Assembly: GCF_016862375.1 (NCBI RefSeq)
Contig: NZ_BOMV01000041.1
Span: 1 to 59,331 of the forward strand
Reading direction: 5' to 3'
DNA from: Paractinoplanes rishiriensis
GTDB taxonomy: Bacteria; Actinomycetota; Actinomycetes; Mycobacteriales; Micromonosporaceae
Length of the DNA: 59,331 nucleotides
A program made the position numbers and the translations under genes. The notes under the pieces are model-generated. The model saw nothing but the letters and a program-made list of their open reading frames with translations, was not told the DNA's origin and made no database searches. Position 1 is the stretch's first letter; the number at the start of each line of letters is the position of its first letter. Shown in pieces: positions 43,343 through 53,040 of the stretch.

Positions 43343-45295
43343 GTGGAGGACGAGAACGCCGACCGCGTCTACGTACCGGGGACGAATCCCACGCCCCCGG
43401 ATCGGGACGTGGAGCCGTTCTGGGCGCAGGAGGAGCTGGAGGCTCCCGTGCACGGTGGCCGGCCCGTACCGCACGAGGCGCCACCGGCCGTGCCACTGCC
43501 GGGACCGCCGCCGGGGCCGCCTCCCGGGCCGCCGGGGGTCTACCGTCCGGATCGACCGGCCCAGATTCCGGTGCCGGCGCCGCCGCCCGCCACGACGCAG
43601 GTGCCGGTCCCGCCGCGGCCCGCCACGACGCAGGTGCCGATCCCACTGCCGCCCACCGTGCCCCACCAGCGGCCCCCGGTCCCGCCGCAGCAGCCTTCGC
43701 CGCCGCCGCCGACGCAGGCCTGGCCCAACCTCGAGCCGCCGGCCACCGCAGCGCACGAGCCCTCGACCGACGCCACCGGCCCCGAGCAGACCGGCCCAGC
43801 GCAGACCGGCCCCAAGCAGACCGGCCAGCAGCGGACCGGTCCGACCGTGCCGGTTTCCGGCTCTCCGGCGGCTGCTGAGCCCATCTCGGCCGCGCCCACC
43901 TCCGGCGCCGGCACGCCGCCCTCCACTCCGGATACGCCCTGGTCACATCCGCCGCAGCGGCCCGAGCCGGCGGCACCGGAACCGGCCCGCGCCACCGGCT
44001 CGGCGTCCGTGCCCGGCATCGTCCGGCCCGACCAGCAGCCGCCGCCTCCCCCGCCGCCGCAGCAGCCGGGGCCTGCGTCCGACCCGTCGAACGCCGCGAT
44101 CTACCGGCCCGGCCCGCTCCCTCCTCCGGGTCCGGTCCCGCCGCATTATCAGCAGTCCGTGCCGCCGCAGCCCATGCCGCCGCAGCCCATGCCGCCGCAG
44201 CCCGTGCAGCCGCAGCCCGGTCCGCCGCGCAACGGCCCGTACCCGCCCACGGTCGACCCGCGCGCGCTTCCGCCGTACCAGCAAATGCCGCAACCTCCGC
44301 AGCAAGCCGGACCACCGCCGCCGGCCGATCCGTTCCAGGATCTGCCGTGGGTGTCCGACGGCAACACGCCGACCGCCGAGGAGTTCGCCCGGCGCCGGAT
44401 GGCCAAGCCGGCCGATCCGGTCGCCACCCAGGGGCCCCGGGCGATCCTGCGCAAGGGCACGATGGGCCTGGTCAAGATGGCGCCGGGCCGGCGCGAGCAG
44501 GAATACAAGCAGGACGTCGAGATGGTCCGCCGCAACTTCGGCGGGCTGCGCCAGGTGACCGTGGTCAACCCCAAGGGCGGTGCCGGCAAGACCGTGGCCG
44601 TGCTGCTGCTCGCCATGACGTTCGGCCAGAAGCGCGGCGGTTACGTGCTGGCCTGGGACAACAACGAGACCCAGGGCACCCTCGGCATGCGGGCGCAGCA
44701 GGACTTCCACGCCCGCACGGTCCGCGACATGATGCGCGACCTGCAGCTGTTCCGCGGTTCACAGGGCCGGGTCGGCGACCTGTCGCAGTACGTGCGGGCC
44801 CAGGGCGAGGGCATGTTCGACGTGCTCGCCTCGGACGAGTCGGCCACGGCCGGCGAGATGCTCACCTCGAGCGCGTTCGCCGAGATCCGTGAGATCGTCA
44901 GCCGGTTCTACAAGCTGATCTTCGTGGACACCGGCAACAACGTGCGCGCCCAGAACTGGCAGGCGGCCATCGACGCCACGGACCAGCTGGTGATCACCAT
45001 GTCGGCCCGTAACGACTCGGCCGAGACCGCCGCCCGGATGCTCGATCACCTCGAGCAGAGCGGCCGCCAGCGGCTGGTACGCCAGGCGATCAGCGTGGTC
45101 TCGATGCCGCCGACCCGCAAGGACATCGACCTCCCCGCGATCCAGCGCCACTTCGCGGCCCGCACCCGAGCCGTCCTGCTGGCACCGTACGAGAAGCTCA
45201 TCGACTCCGGCGAGCCGCTCCGCTACGGCCAGCTCTCCAGCAACACGAAGGACGCCTGGCTGAAGATCGCGGCCGCGGTGGCCGAGGGCCTGTAG
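43343..45295 (+). CDS. ParA/MinD-like ATPase with a long Pro-rich N-terminus
   Basis: The 650-residue protein has two parts. Residues 1 to about 350 are low-complexity, very rich in Pro with Gln, Ala and Thr. Residues 395-650 form a SIMIBI-class ATPase with a deviant Walker A Asn409-Pro-Lys411-Gly-Gly-Ala-Gly-Lys416-Thr417 and a Walker B LIFVDTGNN. It is not beside a ParB gene. Proteins of this layout (Pro-rich head plus ParA-like domain) occur with type VII secretion, septum placement and cell-surface polarity; none can be chosen here. GTG at 43343 follows GGGGAGG. Confidence 0.8.
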   Translation: MEDENADRVYVPGTNPTPPDRDVEPFWAQEELEAPVHGGRPVPHEAPPAVPLPGPPPGPPPGPPGVYRPDRPAQIPVPAPPPATTQVPVPPRPATTQVPIPLPPTVPHQRPPVPPQQPSPPPPTQAWPNLEPPATAAHEPSTDATGPEQTGPAQTGPKQTGQQRTGPTVPVSGSPAAAEPISAAPTSGAGTPPSTPDTPWSHPPQRPEPAAPEPARATGSASVPGIVRPDQQPPPPPPPQQPGPASDPSNAAIYRPGPLPPPGPVPPHYQQSVPPQPMPPQPMPPQPVQPQPGPPRNGPYPPTVDPRALPPYQQMPQPPQQAGPPPPADPFQDLPWVSDGNTPTAEEFARRRMAKPADPVATQGPRAILRKGTMGLVKMAPGRREQEYKQDVEMVRRNFGGLRQVTVVNPKGGAGKTVAVLLLAMTFGQKRGGYVLAWDNNETQGTLGMRAQQDFHARTVRDMMRDLQLFRGSQGRVGDLSQYVRAQGEGMFDVLASDESATAGEMLTSSAFAEIREIVSRFYKLIFVDTGNNVRAQNWQAAIDATDQLVITMSARNDSAETAARMLDHLEQSGRQRLVRQAISVVSMPPTRKDIDLPAIQRHFAARTRAVLLAPYEKLIDSGEPLRYGQLSSNTKDAWLKIAAAVAEGL

Positions 45296-45333
45296 CGCGC
45301 CCCCGGCCGGCCAGCACGATCAGGACAGTACGA

Positions 45334-45747
45334 TCAGGACAGGGCGTCGGCGGCAGCCGGGTCGCTGTCCCGCAGGAACTGGGCACAGCGGGCCGCCTCG
45401 TCCGCCTCGCCGATCTCGGCGGCAGCCTGCGAGAGGCTGTGCAGGCAGCGCAGGAAGCCCTGGTTGGCGGGGTGCGACCAGGGCACCGGACCGTGCCCCT
45501 TCCAGCCGTTGCGGCGCAGCGCGTCGAGGCCGCGGTGATATCCGGTGCGGGCGTACGCATACGCGGTGACCGGCTCGCCGGCGGCCAGCGCGGCACTGGC
45601 CAGGGCGGCCCACGCGGCGCTGTAGGCCGGGTGCGCCGCCGCGACGGCCTTGAACTCGGCCTCGGTGCCGGCCGCAGCCAGTTCCTTGTCGGCCGCAGCG
45701 TCGGCGGGCAGCAGGGTGGCCGGTGGCTCGGGCATCAGATTCTGCAT
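45334..45747 (-). CDS. DUF3151 domain-containing protein
   Basis: The 137-residue protein begins QNLMPEPPATLLPAD and contains HPAYSAAWAALASAALAAG, RTGYHRGLDALRRNGWKG and PANQGFLRCLHSL, as in the actinobacterial DUF3151 family. The helices resemble TPR-like repeats. The function is unknown. Family members are usually found near the class II fructose-bisphosphate aldolase gene; here fba is 3 kb away with other genes between. Confidence 0.88.
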   Translation of the reverse strand: MQNLMPEPPATLLPADAAADKELAAAGTEAEFKAVAAAHPAYSAAWAALASAALAAGEPVTAYAYARTGYHRGLDALRRNGWKGHGPVPWSHPANQGFLRCLHSLSQAAAEIGEADEAARCAQFLRDSDPAAADALS

Positions 45748-45793
45748 AACCTCATTCAACCGGTCGCACCAGGATGAATTCCTGGCGGGGTTA

Positions 45794-46783
45794 TCAGTCC
45801 CACGCCGCGGCGAGGCGGGCCAGCCGGTCGGCGTACTCGATCCGGTGTTGCCAGGCCGCCGGCCAGGCGGCGAGTCCGCGAGCCGCACCCGCGAAGGCGC
45901 CGGCCAGGCACGCGATGGAATCCGAGTCGCCGGACGACGCGGCGCCGCGGCCGAGCACCGCGACCGGCTCGTCCGGCGAGATCAGGTAGCAGTAGAGCGC
46001 GGTGGCCAGCGCCTCCTCGGCGATCCAGCCGGCGCCGGTGGCCAGGCACGGGTCGCCCGCGAAGTCACCCTTGGCGAGCGCCGCCGACACCCGGTCGAGG
46101 GCCGCCGCACATTCGTCCCAGCCGCGCGCGATGAAGCCCTCCGGCGAATCCATCCCAGGTTGCTGCCAGAGGTCACCGAGCCAGTCGGACCGGTAGATGG
46201 TGCGCTGCTGATCGCAGCGATCCCGCAGCGTGGCCAGCAGATCGTCCGGCGCCAGGCCACCGCGGAGAAACCAGCAGGCGTACGCCGTGAGCTCGCTCGC
46301 CGCCAAGCCGGTGGGATGGCCGTGAGTGAGCGCCGCCTGCAACTGGGCCGCCCCGGACCGCTGGTCGTCGGTCAGCCCCGGGATCAGGCCGACCGGCGTG
46401 ACCCGCATGTTGGCGCCGCACCCCTTGGAGGAGGCCTGGGTGGCCCGCTGCCAGGGTCCGCCCTCGGCCAGCGCCCCGCAGGCCCGCAGGCAGGTCATCC
46501 CGGGCGCGCGGTTGTTGTCCGGGCTCTGCGCCCAAGCCAGGAACGCCTCCCGGAGCAGCGGTTCGAGGACGTCCGGGCTGATCTCGGGTGCGGCCAGCAG
46601 CGACTCGCCGACCGCGAGCGCCATCTGGGTGTCGTCGGTGACCAGGGCCGGATCGCCGGTCAGTTCGGTCGGACCGGCCGGGCCGTATCGGGCGACAATT
46701 GCCGCGTAATCCTCGAACTCGGTCGGTTTGCCGAGCGCGTCCCCGTACGCCAGCCCGTAGAGCGATCCCGCGGCATTTTGCAC
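45794..46783 (-). CDS. ADP-ribosylglycohydrolase family protein
   Basis: The 329-residue protein has the two metal-binding stretches of the DraG/ARH family: LVTDDTQM (Asp50, Asp51) and SSGDSDSIACLAGAFAGA near the C-terminus, plus LYGLAYGDALG at the start. The family removes ADP-ribose from arginine or other targets. I chose the GTG at 46783, which gives the usual family N-terminus. An ATG at 46804 would add seven residues and overlap the start codon of the divergent gene. Confidence 0.85.
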   Translation of the reverse strand: MQNAAGSLYGLAYGDALGKPTEFEDYAAIVARYGPAGPTELTGDPALVTDDTQMALAVGESLLAAPEISPDVLEPLLREAFLAWAQSPDNNRAPGMTCLRACGALAEGGPWQRATQASSKGCGANMRVTPVGLIPGLTDDQRSGAAQLQAALTHGHPTGLAASELTAYACWFLRGGLAPDDLLATLRDRCDQQRTIYRSDWLGDLWQQPGMDSPEGFIARGWDECAAALDRVSAALAKGDFAGDPCLATGAGWIAEEALATALYCYLISPDEPVAVLGRGAASSGDSDSIACLAGAFAGAARGLAAWPAAWQHRIEYADRLARLAAAWD

Positions 46784-46802
46784 GGTCGTTACCCTACGTG
46801 GC

Positions 46803-48002
46803 ATGTCCGGTGATCCGCTGCTGCCCGTCCTCGGCGGGGAGATCCCGTTCGACTCCACCGCGTTGGAGGTGGAGTCCCGGGCCGAGTTCGAGATCCACCT
46901 GGCCCGGCGGTCGCTGGCCGGTCTCGTGGTGCTGGGCCTGCGCCTCGACCTGGACCCACCCGACTTCTCCGGGGTCGACGTGTCCGGCGCGCTGTTCGTC
47001 GGCTGCCGGCTGGCCGGCGAAACCGTGGAGATCGACCTGATCCGGCGCGGTGCGCACCTGGTGCCGCCGTTCGAGGCCCGGCCGTACCCGACCCATCCGG
47101 CCACTCTGTACACCCCGGAGGACCTGTCCTTCGGGTTCGCCGAGGACGGCTTCGCGGGGATGTACGACACCCTGGTCTACCAGCATTTCCTGGAGCACGG
47201 TGGGGCGTCGCCGGACATCCGCGAGGCGCTGTCCCAGCGGCTGCACGACGCCGGCATCGACAACGCGCTAGGCAAGGCGCTGGCCGCCTGGGTGTGCGGC
47301 CGCGACGTCAAGGCCGCGGTCGGGATCATGGGCGGCCACGCGGTGCCGCGCGGCTCCTCGGCCTACCGCATCGCGGCCATGCTGGCCTGGCGGCTCGCCT
47401 CAGTGGGCCGGCTGGTGGTCACCGGCGGCGGGCCGGGCGTGATGGAGGCGGCCAACCTGGGCGCGTACTTCAACGACCGGCCGGCCTCGCAGCTGGTCAC
47501 GGCGATCGACCGGCTGGCGGCGGCACCGCACTTCGCCGATCACGAGCCGTTCACGGCGGCCGCGCTGGCGGTGCGCGCGGCCTATCCGGCCCCGGCCACC
47601 GCGGTGTCCGACGTGGTGGGCCGGCTGCGGCACGGCGGCCTGGCTCTGCCCACCTGGCTGTACGGGCACGAGCCGGCCAACCTGTTCGCCGGCCAGATCG
47701 GCAAGTACTTCTCGAACGCCGTCCGGGAGGACTCGATCCTGCGGCTGGCCCGGGGCGGCATCGTGTTCGCGCCCGGCTGGGCCGGCACCGTGCAGGAGAT
47801 CTTCCAGGCCGCGACGAAGACCTTCTACCAGACCGACGGGCCGTCCGGGCCGTTCGTCTTCCTCGGCGTCGACCACTGGCGGCAGTTGCCGGTGGAGGCG
47901 CTGCTGCGGCCGTTGCTGGCCCGGTCACCGCAAGGCGATCAGTCCCACCTCGTGGTGGTCACCGACTCGATCGACGTCGCCCTCACCGCGTTGGCCCGAT
48001 GA
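46803..48002 (+). CDS. LOG-like Rossmann-fold nucleotide-binding protein
   Basis: The 399-residue protein has a LOG/lysine-decarboxylase-like domain in its C-terminal half: the nucleotide motif TGGGPGVMEAAN and FAPGWAGTVQEIF. The second motif is PGGxGTxxE in typical LOG proteins, which release nucleobases from nucleoside monophosphates; here one Gly is replaced by Trp. The N-terminal 150 residues have no clear match. The ATG is 3 bases from the divergent gene's alternative start, and no ribosome binding site is visible, so the mRNA may be leaderless. Confidence 0.8.
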   Translation: MSGDPLLPVLGGEIPFDSTALEVESRAEFEIHLARRSLAGLVVLGLRLDLDPPDFSGVDVSGALFVGCRLAGETVEIDLIRRGAHLVPPFEARPYPTHPATLYTPEDLSFGFAEDGFAGMYDTLVYQHFLEHGGASPDIREALSQRLHDAGIDNALGKALAAWVCGRDVKAAVGIMGGHAVPRGSSAYRIAAMLAWRLASVGRLVVTGGGPGVMEAANLGAYFNDRPASQLVTAIDRLAAAPHFADHEPFTAAALAVRAAYPAPATAVSDVVGRLRHGGLALPTWLYGHEPANLFAGQIGKYFSNAVREDSILRLARGGIVFAPGWAGTVQEIFQAATKTFYQTDGPSGPFVFLGVDHWRQLPVEALLRPLLARSPQGDQSHLVVVTDSIDVALTALAR

Positions 48003-48018
48003 GTCAGGCCCGTATGAG

Positions 48019-48540
48019 TCAGGCAATGTGGACGCGGCGCCAGTGCGTCACCGGCAGGTCCCTCTCCGGTAGATCGGTGAGGCCGTTCTCGTCCATGGCG
48101 TTGTAGACGGCCAGCCGGGACCCGTCGAACAGGAACTCGACCGCGTGCAGGACGCGCGGCCGCCAGTCCGCTCGGGTGACCAGCTCGATGACGTTGACGG
48201 CCTTCAGGATCTGGCCGCGGGCCCGGCGCAGCGCCGCGTGCGGGTCGGGCCGCCAGTCGAAGTGCTCGTACCAGTCGATCGGCACCGACATGTCGATCTC
48301 GTCCCAGGTGATCGCGCACTCGTCGAATTTACGGTGTGTTATTTCGACGCGCGTGACCCCAAAGTCGAGAACCACCGGCCCGTCGGCGAACCAGCCTCGT
48401 TCGGCCATGTCCCACATCAGCCAGCCGGACCGCAGCTTACGGCCGATGAGCCGCACAAACTTGGTGCGGTGGACCGCTGCAAGAGCCTCGGCGTCGTGGT
48501 GCCACGCCGGTGCATAGCCCTCGATACCCAGCAATGTCAT
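48019..48540 (-). CDS. Hypothetical protein
   Basis: I do not recognise this 173-residue protein. It is a soluble mixed alpha/beta protein with many Trp residues (GWLMWDMAERGWF, WDEIDMSVPIDWYEHFDW), no Cys pair of note and no signal peptide. A 16-nt gap separates it from the convergent LOG-like gene. The ATG at 48540 is preceded by a purine stretch (GGAGGAT) of good strength. Confidence 0.65.
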   Translation of the reverse strand: MTLLGIEGYAPAWHHDAEALAAVHRTKFVRLIGRKLRSGWLMWDMAERGWFADGPVVLDFGVTRVEITHRKFDECAITWDEIDMSVPIDWYEHFDWRPDPHAALRRARGQILKAVNVIELVTRADWRPRVLHAVEFLFDGSRLAVYNAMDENGLTDLPERDLPVTHWRRVHIA

Positions 48541-48652
48541 GATCCTCCGTTTTCCGGAGGACGATCGATCGTATACATACCTCTCAGTAACCCTGCAACA
48601 CGAAGTGGGCCTTTAGTCCGCTTTCGGGTGGTGGGCGGGGTGGTTGGATGGC

Positions 48653-48677
48653 GCCGGTCCCCTGTTCGGGGACCGGC
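48653..48677 (-). terminator. Hairpin terminator after fba
   Basis: A perfect 10-bp stem (gccggtcccc at 48653-48662, ggggaccggc at 48668-48677, 5-nt loop) lies 13 nt past the fba stop on the minus strand. It has no T tract. Confidence 0.7.
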
Positions 48678-48690
48678 AGTCACCGAACAA

Positions 48691-49716
<1,026 letters not shown>

Positions 49717-49880
49717 CGGGTGCGCTCCTTGCTCATTGCGTACTGGGAGACAGAGGGCAGGACCGCGCTGTCCTCCAGCAGGCAGTATTCCGCAGGCGTC
49801 CGGACGATGGGAAATCACCCCGGAACTCGGAACGAGAACCCGGCACATCCCGCATACCTCGCAATCTAGGCTCAGACCCT

Positions 49881-51455
49881 ATGGGGTCGATCCTGCGCCT
49901 TCTGGCTGCTGCACTCCTGTTCACGCTCCCGGCCGGCGCGGCCGCCGCGGCGCCTGCCACCCCCACCGTCGAGGCGCATGTCGGTGGCCTCACGCTCGCA
50001 CCGGACGGTCCTGAGAAGATCACCATGATGTGGCTGCGGGCCACCGACGCCACGCTGTCCGAGCACAGCTTCACGATGACCGTCGACTTCACGGACATCG
50101 CCGGATTTGCCGAGTTCAACATGGGGCTGGTGGTCAGTTCCGAGTTCAACACCATCGGTTCGCTCGCCGGATCCCCAGCGGAATCACCAGGGCCATGCCA
50201 GCGCACAGACACCACCTTCACCTGCGCCTGGGACGAGACGATCTATCGGCCGGACACCATTTCGGCGTTCGGGCTCCTGATGGCCGAGCCCAAGGACGGT
50301 GCCGTCGCCGGGGCCGAGGGCAAGGTAGCGATCACCACCCGGATCGACGGCGGCGAAGCCACCACCACCGAATCCACGGTCCGGGTCGGGGTCGCCGTGG
50401 ACGTCGCCGCCGCCGAGGACCTCGAGGTCTCGACCGTGGCCGGCGAGGCGGCGAACACCAGCCCGGCGGTGCGCAACGCCGGTTCGGCCGATGTCAACGG
50501 CGTGGTCATGTACGTGGCCTCCGATGCCCGGCTGCTGCTCGACACGTCCTATTCCAACTGCCGCTACGGCGACGGCCGGATGGCGTGTGTCTTCGACGAC
50601 GTGGTGCCGGCCGGCGGCGGCCGGGTCCTCGACCAGCCGCTCCGGCTGCGCCCGCCGGCCGACTCGGTGCCCGGCAGCCAGGCCCAGGTCGTCGTGCAGT
50701 GGATGACGAAGACCGAGTGGGAGGACTTCGCGCCGGGTCTGCCCGAGGACTTCCTCGACGTGCCCGGCGTCGACCCACCGCTCACCCTCACCGAGGCGGC
50801 CGGCGCCCAGGCCGATCCGGAGTCGGACATCGAGCCCGAGAACGACACCGGCACCATCACGCTGACCGTGACCGGCACCGACGCCCCGGACTTCGCGGCG
50901 ATCGGCGCACAGGTCACCTCGGACCCGAGCGGGAGCGCGACGATCCAGGTCGGCGCCCGGAACGTCGGCCCGGGCACGCTGTATCCCGACCTCTACCCCA
51001 ACAACCAGGTGCACACCCAGGTCGTCCTGCCGTCCAACGTCGAAGTCAGGAGTGCCGACGACCGGTGCGAACAGAACGGCGAGACCTTCGTCTGTTACGC
51101 CACCGAGACGATGGAGCCGGGCTACGGCGACACCTTCGACTTCGCCCTTCAGGTGCAGGCCGGCCCCGGGCGGGCCGGGCAGGCCGCGGTCGCCGACACC
51201 CTGACCGGCCAGGCCGGTGCCGAGGCCGCCGACTCGGCCAACAACCTCGCCGACATCGTGGTGACCCGGGCGGACGGCGGCGGCTCCGGCGGCGGCCTGC
51301 CGGTCACCGGTTCCCAGGCGGCCGGCACCGCGGCGGTCGGCCTCGCGATGATCGCCATCGGGCTTATCGCGGTACGCCGTCACCGGCGCCCGGTTTGCGC
51401 GCATGCTGTGCGGGGAACGGGGCCTGGACGCCACCGGAAGGGGACCGCGAGATGA
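49881..51455 (+). CDS. LPXTG-type surface protein
   Basis: The 524-residue protein has an N-terminal signal peptide (LLAAALLFTLPAGAAAAAPA), a long extracellular part of repeated beta-rich segments with several Cys residues in pairs, and a cell wall sorting signal: Leu473-Pro-Val-Thr-Gly477, a hydrophobic segment and RRHRR. A sortase should link it to peptidoglycan. An extra tail of about 25 residues follows the basic stop-transfer, longer than usual. Repeats resemble DUF11-type domains (GTITLTVTGTDAPDFA). The last codons overlap the next ORF by 4 nt. Confidence 0.85.
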   Translation: MGSILRLLAAALLFTLPAGAAAAAPATPTVEAHVGGLTLAPDGPEKITMMWLRATDATLSEHSFTMTVDFTDIAGFAEFNMGLVVSSEFNTIGSLAGSPAESPGPCQRTDTTFTCAWDETIYRPDTISAFGLLMAEPKDGAVAGAEGKVAITTRIDGGEATTTESTVRVGVAVDVAAAEDLEVSTVAGEAANTSPAVRNAGSADVNGVVMYVASDARLLLDTSYSNCRYGDGRMACVFDDVVPAGGGRVLDQPLRLRPPADSVPGSQAQVVVQWMTKTEWEDFAPGLPEDFLDVPGVDPPLTLTEAAGAQADPESDIEPENDTGTITLTVTGTDAPDFAAIGAQVTSDPSGSATIQVGARNVGPGTLYPDLYPNNQVHTQVVLPSNVEVRSADDRCEQNGETFVCYATETMEPGYGDTFDFALQVQAGPGRAGQAAVADTLTGQAGAEAADSANNLADIVVTRADGGGSGGGLPVTGSQAAGTAAVGLAMIAIGLIAVRRHRRPVCAHAVRGTGPGRHRKGTAR

Positions 51456-51634
51456 CGTATCCCGAAAACATCGATCTGGAAACGCCCGAGGCGGACGCCG
51501 CCGAGCAGGCCGCCAGCGCCCGGCTGGAGGACGACGGCCTCGAGGAGAGGTCGACCACGCTGGCCGACGAGACGCCGGTCTGGGACGCGCAGGAACAGCA
51601 CCGGGTGGTCGAACTCGACGACGACTACCGATGA
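51452..51634 (+). CDS. Small acidic protein of unknown function
   Basis: The 60-residue protein is very acidic and probably disordered (start TYPENIDLETPEADAAEQ, end VVELDDDYR). The ATG at 51452 follows GGAAGGGG and overlaps the stop of the LPXTG gene (ATGA), so it is co-translated. The Hen1 gene starts 44 nt after its stop. I cannot name the family. Confidence 0.65.
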   Translation: MTYPENIDLETPEADAAEQAASARLEDDGLEERSTTLADETPVWDAQEQHRVVELDDDYR

Positions 51635-51678
51635 CAAATCTGTCGCCGGGCGGCCCGGCACGCCGGATCATCTAGGTT

Positions 51679-53040
51679 GTGCTGCTGACCCTGACGACCA
51701 CCCGCCGCCCGGCCACCGACCTCGGCTACCTGCTGGTCAAGCACCCCGACCGGGTGCACTCGTTCGACGTGCCCACCGGCACCGCGTACGTGCTCTATCC
51801 CGAGGCGACCGACGAACGGTGCACGGCGGCACTGCTGCTCGACGTCGATCCGCAGCGACTGCGCAGCCAGCGGGACACCTTCGAACTCGGTCAGTACGTC
51901 AACGACCGCCCGTACGCGGCCTCCAGCCTGCTCGCCGCGGCACTGGCCAAGACCTTCCGCAGCGCCATGCGCGGCGCCTCCAAGGACCGGCCGGAACTCG
52001 CCGCCGAGAGCATCCCGCTGGAGATCCGGGTGCCGGTGCTGCGCGGCACCACCGATCTGGCCGCCCGGCTGTTCGGCCCGTTGGGCTGGGACGTCACCGC
52101 CACGCCGATCCCGCTGGAGCCGGAGATCGGCGGCGACAGCCGGTACGTCGACCTGCGGCTGGCCGGCACCGCCCGGCTCGCCGACGCGCTCAACCACCTG
52201 TATGTGCTGCTGCCGGTCCTCGACGACGCCAAGCACTACTGGGTCGCGCCCGACGAGATCGACAAGCTGCTCCGCTCGGGTGCGGGCTGGCTCGCCAACC
52301 ATCCCGAGAAGGTGCTGGTCGCGCGCCGCTACCTCGCGCACCGCAAGCACCTGGCCGATTCGGCGCTGAGCCGGCTCGAGGTCGACGAGCCGCCGGCCGA
52401 GGAGGAGGCGGAACTGCCGGTCGCCCGCAAGGTCTCGCTGGCCGAGCAGCGCCGGGACGCGGTGCTGGCCGCGCTCGCCGAGGTGGACGCGGCCCGCGTG
52501 CTCGACCTGGGCTGCGGCGGCGGCGCTCTGCTCGCCGCCCTGGCCAAGGACCGCCGCTTCACCGAGATCGTCGGCTGCGACGTGTCGTCCCGGGCCCTCG
52601 ACCAGGCGAGCCGCCGGGTGCGCCTTGACCGGCTGCCCGAGCGGCAGCGCGACCGGATCAAGCTGTACCAGTCGGCGCTCACCTACCGTGACGACCGGCT
52701 GCGCGGCTACGACGCGGCCGTCCTCATGGAGGTCATCGAGCACGTCGACCCGCCGCGGCTGCCCGCGCTGGAGGCGACGGTGTTCGGGCACGCCCGGCCC
52801 AGGGCGGTCGTCGTGACCACCCCGAACGCCGAATACAACGTGCACTACGAGGGCCTGAGCGGGATGCGGCACTCGGACCACCGCTTCGAGTGGACCCGAG
52901 CCGAGTTCGAGGACTGGGCCCGGCGCACCGCGGACCGGTACGGCTACGCGGTGACGTTCCGGCCGGTCGGCGAGGAGCACGAGACCACCGGCCCACCCAC
53001 CCAGCTGGCAATCTTCACGAGTACGGAGGTGACCGCATGA
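51679..53040 (+). CDS. hen1: 3'-terminal RNA ribose 2'-O-methyltransferase Hen1
   Basis: The 453-residue protein matches bacterial Hen1: a conserved N-terminal domain (LLTLTTTRRPATDLGYLLVK) and a C-terminal SAM methyltransferase with VLDLGCGGG at about 274-282 and the metal-binding Glu351-x-x-Glu354-His355, with GMRHSDHRFEWT following. Bacterial Hen1 methylates the 2'-OH of the 3' end at an RNA break before sealing, so that the repaired site is resistant to re-cutting. It works with Pnkp, whose gene overlaps its stop by 4 nt (ATGA). GTG at 51679 gives the standard N-terminus. Confidence 0.96.
   Translation: MLLTLTTTRRPATDLGYLLVKHPDRVHSFDVPTGTAYVLYPEATDERCTAALLLDVDPQRLRSQRDTFELGQYVNDRPYAASSLLAAALAKTFRSAMRGASKDRPELAAESIPLEIRVPVLRGTTDLAARLFGPLGWDVTATPIPLEPEIGGDSRYVDLRLAGTARLADALNHLYVLLPVLDDAKHYWVAPDEIDKLLRSGAGWLANHPEKVLVARRYLAHRKHLADSALSRLEVDEPPAEEEAELPVARKVSLAEQRRDAVLAALAEVDAARVLDLGCGGGALLAALAKDRRFTEIVGCDVSSRALDQASRRVRLDRLPERQRDRIKLYQSALTYRDDRLRGYDAAVLMEVIEHVDPPRLPALEATVFGHARPRAVVVTTPNAEYNVHYEGLSGMRHSDHRFEWTRAEFEDWARRTADRYGYAVTFRPVGEEHETTGPPTQLAIFTSTEVTA

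Noticed and set aside
42284..43756. 490-codon minus-strand open frame across the DAGK-like and ParA-like genes
   Set aside because: Arg/Gly/His-rich shadow; the plus-strand genes have good starts and recognisable motifs.
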